In this document: piece after piece, positions 49,801 to 61,800 of the stretch
Position numbering within the stretch: position 1 is the stretch's first letter
Layout of the letters: each line of letters opens with the position of its first letter
The notes under the pieces: generated by a model
Told to the model about the DNA's origin: nothing
Seen by the model: only the letters and a program-made list of their open reading frames with translations
The model's database searches: none
Program-made: the position numbers and the translations under genes
Source: Acanthornis magna
Taxonomy: Eukaryota > Chordata > Aves > Passeriformes > Acanthizidae
Direction: 5' to 3'
Assembly (NCBI GenBank): GCA_036785705.1
Contig: JAWUZG010000018.1
Coordinates: forward strand, 7,103,501-7,167,500
Length of the DNA: 64,000 nt

Positions 49801-52800
49801 GATTCAGCTTTGTCTAGGTTTGAAAGACAGGTGTCTGCCAAAGAAGGAAGGAACCTCCCTTGGAGCTGGGAATATGACCCCTTTTCCTTCCAAATTATTA
49901 TATCTTTAAAATCAAGGGGCTCTCAAGCAAAAGATACAGGGGAAAAAAGCTCATTGCTAATATTTAGAACAAGGCAATAATACAGAAACAACAGTTTAAA
50001 TTGACAAAGTCAGAATACAACCTGCACCCTGTTAGGGTGGTGCTAGCAGTGCAGTTAAATGGTGGCTGCAGTCCCATTGGAGTGATGGATGTGCTCTTGT
50101 TGAAGTGGTGATCTTGTGGAAAGGTCTCGTCGGTCTCTGGACATCCAGTGGTGGCTCTTGAGCTGTTCTTCTCTGGGAATCCAGAGGAGAAGGTAGTCCA
50201 GTGTTTCAGAGTCTCAGCTTGTATTCAGGCAAGAATGTTCAGTTCCTCCCCTCTGGGCAGGGCATCTCACAATGTGCTGAAGGAATCTTATGAGTCACTC
50301 CTGGAGACCTTGATGGCCCATGAGCAGAGATAACCCTGATGGTGTTATTAGGGCTGGGTCATGCTGAATATAAAGAGCACTGCCCCACCTGTTTTAACAG
50401 CTTATGGAGATGGTAGTAGAATACATACTTTTGGTTGCACCTTCCATGTAACCTAAGACAAGCCTCCATGTACATTCAGGCCTGTACAACTTTTGCTTCA
50501 TATCTATCTCCCTTTAGTGATGCTCCTCTGCCTTCTCTAGCTTTCATGAAACAATTTTCCTTTGTTGGGCTCCAGCATCCCTTAGATGGTTCTCTGTAAC
50601 ATCAAATACAAAGTCCTACTTTTTATTTCAGTGCCCTCACTCCGTGTTTGCTCCTTAATTTGTTCGTTCAATACAGAGCAGTCAAGGTCTCCCTCTGATT
50701 GACCTGTGATACTGCTGCTGTTGGCTACATACTTCACCTCTGTACCTTCCTTGGTGCTCACTGCCTTTGGGAGGTCTCTCTTTAAACATCCTTGTCATTA
50801 TCACAGTATTCTCCTTCATTAAAATTCTCTTTGTTCAAAGACATGTGCCTGCACATTTCTTCAGTTATTAAATGTCTGGTATGCTGAGACCAGGCAGTTT
50901 ATCATACAGTCTATACTGGCTCATTATCTTTCTCCTCTCCTTTTGTTTTGCATTTCTGTTCAGAGTCATTTGAGACCAGGACACCTTTTATTCCTAATAC
51001 TGTAATTGTTTTTATATTGTATTTATGTGAAACCAGAAATGAAGGTGTCCTGCCAGGATTGAGCCTGTTAGAAATTACCATAACACTGATTAATATAAGT
51101 TGGCATATAAACTGACAGAGGCTTCTGTGGTGGGATACTGTATCACCTACTGTTTTAGCTGTGGACATGCTGGATCTCTGAATAAATCAACTGAAATAAT
51201 GTAGACCCTTTTTCTTTTTATCCTAAAAATAGGTAGCTGTATATCATCTTCATATCATTCTGTGTTGGATGACTTTTCTTAAACTTTCATTTGTTGTGTG
51301 GTTCCAGCACATACATCTTTTTCTATTGCACACTCTTTTCACTGCTTTGGACAGGGATTTTAGTTGGATGCAGCAAGGCTGGGTTTATTTCCTCAGTACA
51401 AGAAAGGATGAAGGTGTGAAAAATAATATCTTGGTTATTATCTTGCCTCAGTTCCTCACCATAATTAATTACCTTTTATTCACATGTCTTTTGCCCTGGG
51501 TTCAGTCAAAAAAGGAAGGACAAGACTTAGACTTACCAAATATGTGCTAAAAACTTGGTGCTGTTGGGGTTTTTTTTGACATAATACTGAATTTTAACAT
51601 TGATTAGTTTCAAGGCAGAAATTACTTGGCCAAGAATGATGCTTGGTGGATTACTCTCAATATACTGAGAGGTATTTTAATCCTCTTTGCAGGTTAAAGA
51701 AATGCAATAGATAGACTTTGAAAAAGGTCTGCAAAAGGAGACTGCCTTTGGTTAACATAACTGTGATAAAGCACATCTGAGTTTCTATCCAGCACATACC
51801 TTATGCAGGGGATGATCTTGCTCAGATACTTGTGGATGCTTGAGCAGAAGATGCAGAGGTGTGAATTATGGGATCTGGCCACCACGGTTACAGTGGCTGC
51901 AAACAAGCTAGTATGGTAATCTTCTGCTTTATTTTAGCTCTTATTTTTGAGGATTTTGGTTGGAATTAAGTTGTCACAATATCAATAAATCCTAATAAAC
52001 CAAAATGAGACTCTCCTTTCTGGAGAAGGGCTTGCTTACCACATTTAGCTGCTACTTTAATTTCAGAATTAGGCTGGGTATCACACTGGAATGGAAGCTT
52101 GAAAGCCCTGAATTAATCTGAGTCCTGGCTCTGTGTGTAATGTTCAGTCTTTAAAAAAATGGGGACTGGATAAGTAAACTAGAAGGTATCTGGATAGCAT
52201 CCAGGTTCAGGTCAGGAATCGGTGCTTTCAATTCAAAGTTCCATGTTGACCTTTTCAACACCACATTTTTTAAGTCCACTGTGCTCAATAGAAATTATAA
52301 TTCACAAATATCCAACAGCCTGGTCTGAATTAAGATATTCTTTTATTCTTCTGTTGAATAAGAAAGATTTGGGGAATTTCTAGTGTAAATGTTATAGCAG
52401 ATAAGTTCTGAAAGTCAGTTTGAGTTTGTAGAGAGGGAGATTTTTTTAAACTGTTGCAGGCACAGTTGGGATCTTGTTTTCTCTTCAATATTAAATACTG
52501 TAGCAACTGGAGGTAGACCACAGTCTTGAACTCCGTTTGAAAGGAGTGGGCTTTATGACAGGCAATTTTCTGTTTCAGATAATTGTATTATGCTATTATT
52601 TTGAAATTTTTATAATTCTTCTGATGTAAATTTAATAGGAAGTCTGAGTTTAAGTATTTTGTGGATATGATTGTTTTGTATATTAAAAATAGTTTTTTGT
52701 TCTTTTTACTTGATTTCAAAAGAGAAATTTGTTTTTAATGAGGAGAAGGAGTTGTAAAAGACATAAAATTGCATTCCAGGGGCATTAAATAAAAAAATTA

Positions 52801-55800
52801 AATATGAATAATGTATAAGGTTTAAAATGTCTCATTTGAATATCACATTACAAACTGAAATGCAATTGGTTTTGCACTTGCCTTCCCTTCCTTCCTTCTT
52901 CCTGTTTCCTTTTCATACACCTTCACGAAATGCCTCAGTTCTGTGCTCATCTCTAAGATTGTCCTTCTGTTATCCCCTTCCTTGTTTGATTCTCCCAGGT
53001 GTCACTGCTAAAGAAATAACAATCATTCTGTGTGTCTGTTTTGCTGAGCTTTTTCATGGTACTTGGTAATTGTCTCAGATATCCTTTTTGCTCCTAAGAA
53101 TTTGGGATAACAGGCTTCAAACACTTTTATTACAGAGCAGGTCATCTGCCTGGAAGTCATTTGGGAATGCTGCTGGACCGAGCTGAGACTGAAATTAATT
53201 TTGTTAAACAGAAATTTGATCATGATTTAAAACAAGAAAAGCAGAAGCTTTGCCAGAAACTCATTACCAAGCGAAGGCGGGAAATGCTGCAAAAGGTAAT
53301 TATTTTCAGCATATTTATTTTCATAGGGCTTCAATTAGAAACTGAATTAATTGAAGAATAAAATGTAGTTCTTACAACAGGGGTCAACACTGCCAGGAAC
53401 ATGGTTGAAAATAAGTGTCAATTGGTTTTAGCTGTGTACCACCATGTTCTGTACGAGTCATGCAGTAATTCATAGCTGTTATTTTAGAAAAACCTGCAAG
53501 AAAGTAACTTAACTTCAGCTTAGCTGGAGAAACTTCTGAAGCCCTTCTGCTTAGTGTCCAAGGGGGTCATAACAAGCCTCTGTAATGTGCAGACAGGCGA
53601 AAGCCAGCTCAGGTTCAGGAGTTGGTGAGGGAGATGGCTCAGATGACAGTCGCCATTTTCTGTGGGTTTCCTGGCTGTGTGTGACCTGAGTGACTTTGAT
53701 AGCACAGTTAAAGTTCAGCCACAAACCAAAACTATTTAAAAGACTCTCTACCTATGGTTGCTTGTGGTAGAACTCATGTCACCTCATCTCAGCCATCTGA
53801 AAACCAAAGGTAACTCCAAAACATACAAGTCATCTCATAATGTAAGATGACTTGCAGGTGATCTGAAAGGGAGTTGTTATCCAAAGGCATACTTCAAAGT
53901 TATCTTTCTCTGCCTAAAAGATGTGGAAAAAACTATCTTGGATTAAGTGGTATTTCTTTTAGATGATGCAAGTTAGGTGAGGTTAATCTTTTCTTTTGTA
54001 GGATGTGTTTCAGTGCTTTGTGCTCTTTAACAGATACCAGTGTGAGCATAGACAGCAGGCCTGATGATGGCAATGTCATTTGTTATATTTATTCTCAATG
54101 TAGGTAGCTTTGGTTTAGCTTTCCAATGAAATTGCAAGATGGGGAAAATAAAAAAAGAAACCACTTTTTCCCCCCCTCATTTTTTAAAATTCTTTTCCTT
54201 CTCTGCTATTTGATCCAGATTCACTTCTGGAATGCTGCCAGATCACTGAAGTTCAGCTGGTTGAAGTTATGTCAAACCACATGATCATGCATTTGTTTTG
54301 GTGTTAGCTGTTCTATCTAGAAACAGTCCATTTTATCGCAGCCTTTGTATCTAACAATAGTCTGAGTTATCCCGGACCTGCTAGGTGCTCACGAAGCCAA
54401 CCTGATGCGGGCTGGGTAAGCCTCTGGACGTTGAAAAGCAGTTTCAAAAATACAGAAAAGCAAAAGTCACTTCATTTTGTGTTGCTGTGAAATTCGTACT
54501 TTAGGAGCTAGAATTTGAGATGTTCCTTTTACTTAACTTTGTTCCTCCTTTTGGCAGAAAGAACATCAGAAGGAACAGCTGTCACTTGCAGACCCCTTCA
54601 AAACTACTAATGAGATCACTCACTACCTGAGATGCTGGAAAAATCTTCTCAGTGATCACACCATTGAATTTGAAGAACTTACTGAAAAGCTTGACAATGA
54701 AGCCAGCGAAGAGCTGAAAGAGCTTCTATTTAGCCTAACAGAGAAAGCCCTTGAAGAGCTTAAACGTGTTCAGTGTGGAGTGTTTGTGCAAGAACTGGTC
54801 AAGCTCAATGTACCAAAGTTGTTCCTGCTAGAAGCTGTGGAGGAGCACAAAAAAGAGATGGTTGTTAAACACGGACAGCTTGAAAGGGAAGAACATGACA
54901 AAAGCATGGCTGCTGAAGAGCTGCTTCAGCTCACCAGGCAGAAGCTAAGCCAAGAGCTGGAAACAAGCATTTCAGAACAAAAGAAAATAAGGAGCTGGGA
55001 ACAGTCAGTATTCATGCAAGTATCTCTCTGCACTCTTTTCTTAGTTACTACTGCAAATGGAAGAGATCCAGGAGTTTTCACACCTGTCCAGTTGTAATTC
55101 CTAATGATCAGTTCTCTGTTGGGCACTTAGGAATTGATCTTTTTTTCCCAAGTGCTCAGCCTGTGTGGCACCAGTGGAAATCCCTGGAAACAGCAGTCTT
55201 GAAACTAAAAACAGGGAATGAAGCTTTTATACTTCCATTCATTCCATGAGAGATTTCATTTACCCATCTTTCATTTTTATTCTCAGTCTGTTCTTTGAGG
55301 TCCCACACTTTGGAAATGCCAATTAGTATGTCAGGCCTGATTGGCCCCAAGTCCAAGTTCAATATATTCCTTCTAGCCACAAGTCAAGTCCTACTGATCA
55401 GGTTTGTTTGAAGCTTTGCCACAGTACTTCCACAGTCCCTAAGTACAAAGTGCAGTATCCTACCTCTCCAGCTCGTGGCTCCATGTGCCAGACTCAGCTG
55501 CTCTGGCCTGCTGACAGAGTGCCCCTGGCACCCAGCCCTGATCCAGACAGGCAGCATGGCACAGGCAGGGCTGCAGAGAGCATTTCTGGCCCCTGGAAGT
55601 GTTATGGTCATTGCTGCCTGCTGCAGTGTGACCCTGGGGAGGTGCCAAAGCAGGTGGTGGCCTTGCCACAGTTGGGACACCTTGCACAGGGGAGCCCATG
55701 GGTGTGGCCAGGAGTGGTTGTGCCTCCCAGATTGGCCAGCAAGGTCCCTGAGAAATCAGGGAATGTTCGTTAGCATTTCTTTTTAGCTTCCAAATACATT

Positions 55801-58800
55801 TCTGTCTGGTTGTTAGATTGCCTGAATATTTGCAGTACTACATTTCCTATACAGTTTCTGTTTAATAGGAGACATTTTTAGAGATATGGGAACATGAAAA
55901 AATAGAACTGCAGCTTTAGGGGAAGCAAGCGGAATAGGCAAACCTATAATAGGCTGTGTGGACCTGAAGAAAATGTACCAGGCATAAGAGGTTGAATAGG
56001 GAGGGGGAAAAAAAGAGACGGAAAAAGACACTGTGTAAAAGTTTCTCTTTCATACTTCTTCTTTAAAGCAAAAAGATTTGTATGGGCAGTTTTATCCAGA
56101 CAGAATCTTTATGTTTTCCTGCCACATGTTGTAAAACCATATAACAGGAATATAAAAAGAAACTTTACCCATTATATTTGCTTTGTTAAAAAAAAAAATT
56201 CCACTCTTTCCCTTTGTTTTCTAATTTCAAGGGCTTTGTATTTTATCTAGCATTTTAAATATTTTCCTACAAGTAATTTATATGTACTTTCTAGCTTGTC
56301 TTACTATCTCTTCTTTACATTGCCGAGAGCAGACCTGCAGGACTATGGAAGTAGATTGTATGACCCAGCAGGATTTTCCTGTTTTTAACTTAGAATTCCA
56401 TAATAATTGTGTTCTAACCTGCAGTATGCCTGTCATATTTGTTTGATGCTATCTTTATTTGAAGCAACAGTAAGCTGTTTGGGGTTTTTTCAGTAAAATG
56501 CAGGAAAATACACACAAAAAAAATGCAGCAACAACTTTCCTATCAAAAGCCCCTTTAAATCTGTCACTGTCTTTTTCAGTCTGCTGTCTGTCAATTGTGG
56601 TATTTTGATGACAGATGCCAGTTCTCATACTTATGTCCTCATCTGCTATCTAGTTTTCACAAAGAATTATTTTGAATGAAAGCTTTTCATTTTTGTTGCT
56701 TATCAGAGAGACCATGGGTTAGTCCAAAATATTTATGGAGATTGTTATTGCTTAAAGTCCTTTTTAAATATAGACATGGCAAAACTCTATTTGCTGTATT
56801 TTATTTCATATATCTGTCTATGTATGTATATACATGGAATTATAGCATAGATTTTCTTCCATGAGTCTAAGACAATATGACAAATGGTTAAGTATACTAT
56901 AAATGGTTATTTGGAGTAGTCTTGTCTTAGAGTAAGTAATATTTTGAAGGGAAAAACCTCATGCATTAAAAATGTATTAATTAAGGATGTAACTGTTCTT
57001 TGCTGAATCAGTAGACAAAAACAAGGAGTTCTAAACTCAAATATTTTAGAGAAATGATGAAGTAGTATAGGCCTGTTATATATTGAATAAAAGTGTCACT
57101 ACTAATGAAGCATGCAGTATAATATATTTTTCAATGAAAAATACTCTTTAAAAAACATGCTGTTCATGTTTTAAGTACAAACAGTTTTTTGTGGAATAAA
57201 GGAAATTTCCAAACAAATAAAAGTATGTTATTTTTTATGAAATATTCTTAAGGATATAGATAAACAATGTAAGAAGATAAATGTAGTCTAAGGTTAATCA
57301 GAACTGAACATGCTTTAAGTCAGCTTCAGCTTGATGCGATGATCAGTTCCTTAGAGATCTGTGTTGAGAACCTCACTTCTGCAAAAGGGGAACGTTGAGT
57401 AATTCAAATTACTCTTAAAATATATTGTGTTGTTCAGACTGCAAAGTGCCTTTTTACAAATAATAGCTGGAACTCTTGTGACTTGATGATGGAAGGGATG
57501 ACATACGTGTTTATAATAGAGAGAGACTTTTATTTTTTCCTTCTCAGTAGCTGTGACTGCTAAGTGCTGGGAAACAGCCCAGGGAGGCTTTCTGCGAAGC
57601 TTTTATTTTGATTTCAGCTGAAGTTCAGGGATTGTATTGTCTGAAGAGGTGGAAGCATTGTATGCATAGGAGATGTGCTAAAAATTTATTTTTAAAATAT
57701 TCTATAGCTGGTTTCCTTTGAAAATGAAGTTTTACAGTCCAGGAAGTTCTGTGTGCAGAATTTATATTATCCTCAAGGATATTTTGTACATGCTGAGCAG
57801 ATCTTTGCTGTGTGTGGAATCACTAATAGGTAAATGAAATAGACCAAAAAAGGATGATCACTGCTGAGTAAAGTGTTTGCATCTCTTACATTTTGTGCAG
57901 TATTGCCTAAACCATTTAACAGCAAATGTATCTTGTTTTTTTAAACAGGCAACTTCTAAGTTTACCCCTCTCACTCTCGGAAGAGGAGGTGCTTAGAATG
58001 AGGCAAGAGTTGCACTGCTGCTTCTCTCAGGTGGACAGCAGCTTGGCTTGGCCCAAGATAAGAGCAAGAACCTTGATTCAGGCTTTTGAGGTGGAGCAGA
58101 GGGACACCGAGGTGCTGAAAGTTGATCAGAATTTAGCAGTGAGCAACAAACAGGTGGGAACAGTGTGGGGTCGCTGTGGGGGTGTGGAAGGGGTTCCTGG
58201 GTTGTGCCTGCAGCTGCTGGTGTTGGCTGCAGATCTGGGTCTGTAGTTTCTTCATAGGTGCTACAGCAGTACACTTTCCTTGTCTGCATGGACCAGTGGA
58301 CTTAAGGATAATTGTTTGGGCAGCAGTTGGATAATTAGTTTTTTTCACATACGCCTGTGTATTTCTACCGCTTTTGTGAAAATTTTGGGAATTTCTGAAA
58401 AGGAATGTCCTACGTTGTTATTCCTGTTTAGGAAAGTAAAGTTCCTGAATTAGATGGCCTTTCTTGGCAAGAAATTGGGCATGATTTCTGTTTCTTGTTT
58501 CCAAAAGATTTAAGTGTATGCCGACAGTTCTTCTTTTTCCCACATCTAAATGTGCAGAAGATGAGGCATACTCAATGTTAGAGAAATATTTTCAACAAGG
58601 AGTCTGCCTATCAAATCTAGCACTTTTTAAAAGAACCCTGTGAGGGGTGTTTAGTTCCTTCAATAAAATGTAAAAGCTGGGGAATCATAAAAGGTTTTCA
58701 GTTCTCATAAAGTAGGGGGGAAAAAAGTTTCCTGTATGAATTGTGTCTGATACCATCTTAAAAAGGAGGACTCGCCCTTGCTTTCTTTTTCTTCAGTTAT

Positions 58801-61800
58801 GTTTTCTAAACATGTAAACTACCTTGGGTTAGTTGTGCTAGGAATTAGCTTAGTTCAAAGCCTTAATAGCTTTTAAAGTACTAAAGGAGGGAAATGACTT
58901 TGCAGAACCTTATAGTTGAACAGATGTTATCATTTCCCCAGGAGTACATATACTTAGTTGGTATTCTTGTAAAGAAATAGAAAGGTCAAGAATAATTTGA
59001 TTACATGGAACGGTGCCTCTTAATATTATCATGGTTCATTTGTGATTCATAGACTGTGTGTTGAAAACAATGTAGATCTTAAATTAATATTCTTTGTTCA
59101 TTTTTAACTGTGCTAAGCAGACAATGTATCAGTGAAAATCTTCTCTTATTATCACTCCTAAAGCTTGTTTAAAATCAAATTTATATGCTACCAGTTTTCA
59201 TGGAAAGGATGACTATATAGTTCTACTTGAAATAAATTTTAAAAAAAATTCTAACTTTGTCTGAATGTCTAAAAGGAATCTTCTGAATGACTAGGCAGCA
59301 CCTTCATTTCAGAAATACTTCCTCAGTGAAAGTCATATTTGCCAAGTGTCCTGTTATTTGGTGGATATGCCAATAATAGCAAGTAATAATCTTAGCATTT
59401 GCATCCTTATATACTTCTTACAAATAAGGCATTTTTTCTCATCTTTTTACAGCAGCATTCTAAAATGGGAAAAACGGGATCCAGGAATAGAAATAAGTTA
59501 GATATTCTGAAGAAATCTTTACAGGACAAAATTTTAATTTATGAAGTCTCGGTGAAAGTTGAAAATTTGGATAGGGTAAGTACAAACTTTTCTGGACTGA
59601 GGTAAAAACCTAGATCTTTAGTAATTAAAGAATGATAGTATTCTATCAATGTGGATAAGAACCAGACAAAAACGGTGTAAGGTATTGTAGCATGATGCAG
59701 CTCCCTACTCTTGCCTGCTTTTATCAAGATGTTTTATTTCAACCTTAATAGTTTTTGCTTTAATTTTTGCACCTTAGTTACGGAACTGATTTCATGTCTC
59801 ACCCCTTTTTCTCCAATGGTTCTGGAGCTTGGTATGTACAAGATTGCAAGACTCCCCTAAATCCTGTGGTTTTCTAGACTTTCAAAACATATAAGGTACT
59901 TCAATGCATGCTTCAGCTGAGGAACATTTAGTTCTTGCACATCTGCTAATGCTGCCAAAAAATGGATTCTTAGATCCAAAAGCTTTTTGGGTAGGCCCTG
60001 AGTTTATTTGTAGAGAGGTAGGTGAAAGGAAGTCTTGGTTCTGGTGGGTATCTTTTAAAGGCACACAGCCCTGGTCTAAAGTTAATCCTTGAGAAATGAG
60101 TGGGGCCAATCTTAATATGGGATTTTGAAGGCTTTTTGCTTCTCTGCCAGCAGATCTTCCAAGAGATCTTTCACATGTGTACAATGTGGGTAACATTAGT
60201 ATGTCAGATCACATGGCAATCTAAAGTTTGTTAGACATAGGTGGTGCACAGCTGTAAAAGCTACACAGAACAAGCAGGTAATTAAAATTATGTTTCTCTA
60301 GTTTATCTAGTCCAGCACCCAGTCCTTGAAAGTGAGAGCAGGTGCTCGGGCAAGAATGCAACAAGAAAGAAACTGTGTTCTAGCACTCTTCACTAGTTTA
60401 ATAACTGTGGTCCAAGAATGCTCTGATCCTTTCATGGTGGCATTTAAACTTTTGACTTCAATACCTGATGCTCTGATCTTCAAAATTTAGGGGGTTTTGA
60501 TATTGTTACTTGAAAGCACATCAGATTATGGGCTAAGCTCTAGAGTTAAAAAAGTACCAAATACTTGTTTGGTGTAAATACTCCCTTACATTTTTATTAG
60601 AATCTTGTTTTAAAATTGGAAAGTTAGCTTCTCTAAGCCTTATTGTTCCAGTTTTATGTGCACCATCTGGCATACCTGTTGTTCTAATTGTATGGCTGCA
60701 CATTAGTGAGGAAAAGCCAAATGTTTTGTGCACAGGCTTTTGAAAAATTATTATAATTTTTTAAAATTATTATTATTTATGTTTTAAATATGTGCCTCAC
60801 CAAAAAAACTGAGTTAGGGTGGGATTTGCTGTCTTGTGCAATCTGTATCAAAGTTGTGACTTGTAGGATGTTCTGTGGGTTTTTTTGTCTTTGATTTCGA
60901 ATAGTGTGAACTGCTGGGCTGTGAGCTTAAATGGGAGATGCTAAAGCTACTTGCTTTTCACTACAAAGCACTCTATAGAAATCAAAAGGCTTCAAATTCA
61001 CTTTAATAGATTTCTTGCCAAGCACATAGAAGATACATATATTAAACTATTATTATTATTGATTCTTTTACTACAAAAACCTGAAATATAGAAACAAGCA
61101 ATAGATATTTCTGGGTCTATCCTAAGGTAAATGTCATCATCTTTCTTTGGAGCAAATGCTGCAAGACAGCTCATCTCATTTTCTGCAAACTCCCAATTCT
61201 GACTATCTCTTTAGCTTCACTGTAAATATCTGCCTCCTGTGTTCCAAAATAAGAGCTCAGTTTCTATCATTTTGGTTACCATAATGCCAGTACAATCTCT
61301 GAGTTAATTCTCCTTCTAATTCAAATATGCTATATGTTTCTTTATAACCCAAATACTTACTTATTTAGTGTCATACACCTGCATTATTCCAGACTGATTT
61401 GTTAGATTAACAGTAATGTTGAGAGACAGTGTCTGTCTTTTAAGATGAAGATTTGATAAAAGTGTCAAGAAATCTCCCTCCAATTTCTGTGTGGATGATT
61501 TCTTATTCTTGACTTGTTACTGGCTTAATTCAAATTAGTAGGAAATATTTCCTGAAGGTAATCTATCTCCTGCATTCAAAGACATTCCACATGATTCAGT
61601 GGAGGCTTTGGAGAATGTCACATGAGCAAGAGACTATCACAAGTGTATTTGGTTCCAAATCACATTTTACATTTACCTCTCTCTACTGGATAATAGAATT
61701 TGTATGATACGTAATCACTCTTAGCAGGTCTCCTATCAATAAGATTTCCAGAGAAAATTTATGGACATCTTGTTACATATTTATCATATTAGGTATGTAT

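Noticed and set aside
50148..50333. 61-codon plus-strand ORF
   Set aside because: It falls wholly within the LTR and on the strand opposite to its likely transcription.
57926..58246. 106-codon ORF as a separate gene
   Set aside because: It is EVC2 exon 15 with intronic read-through at both ends.
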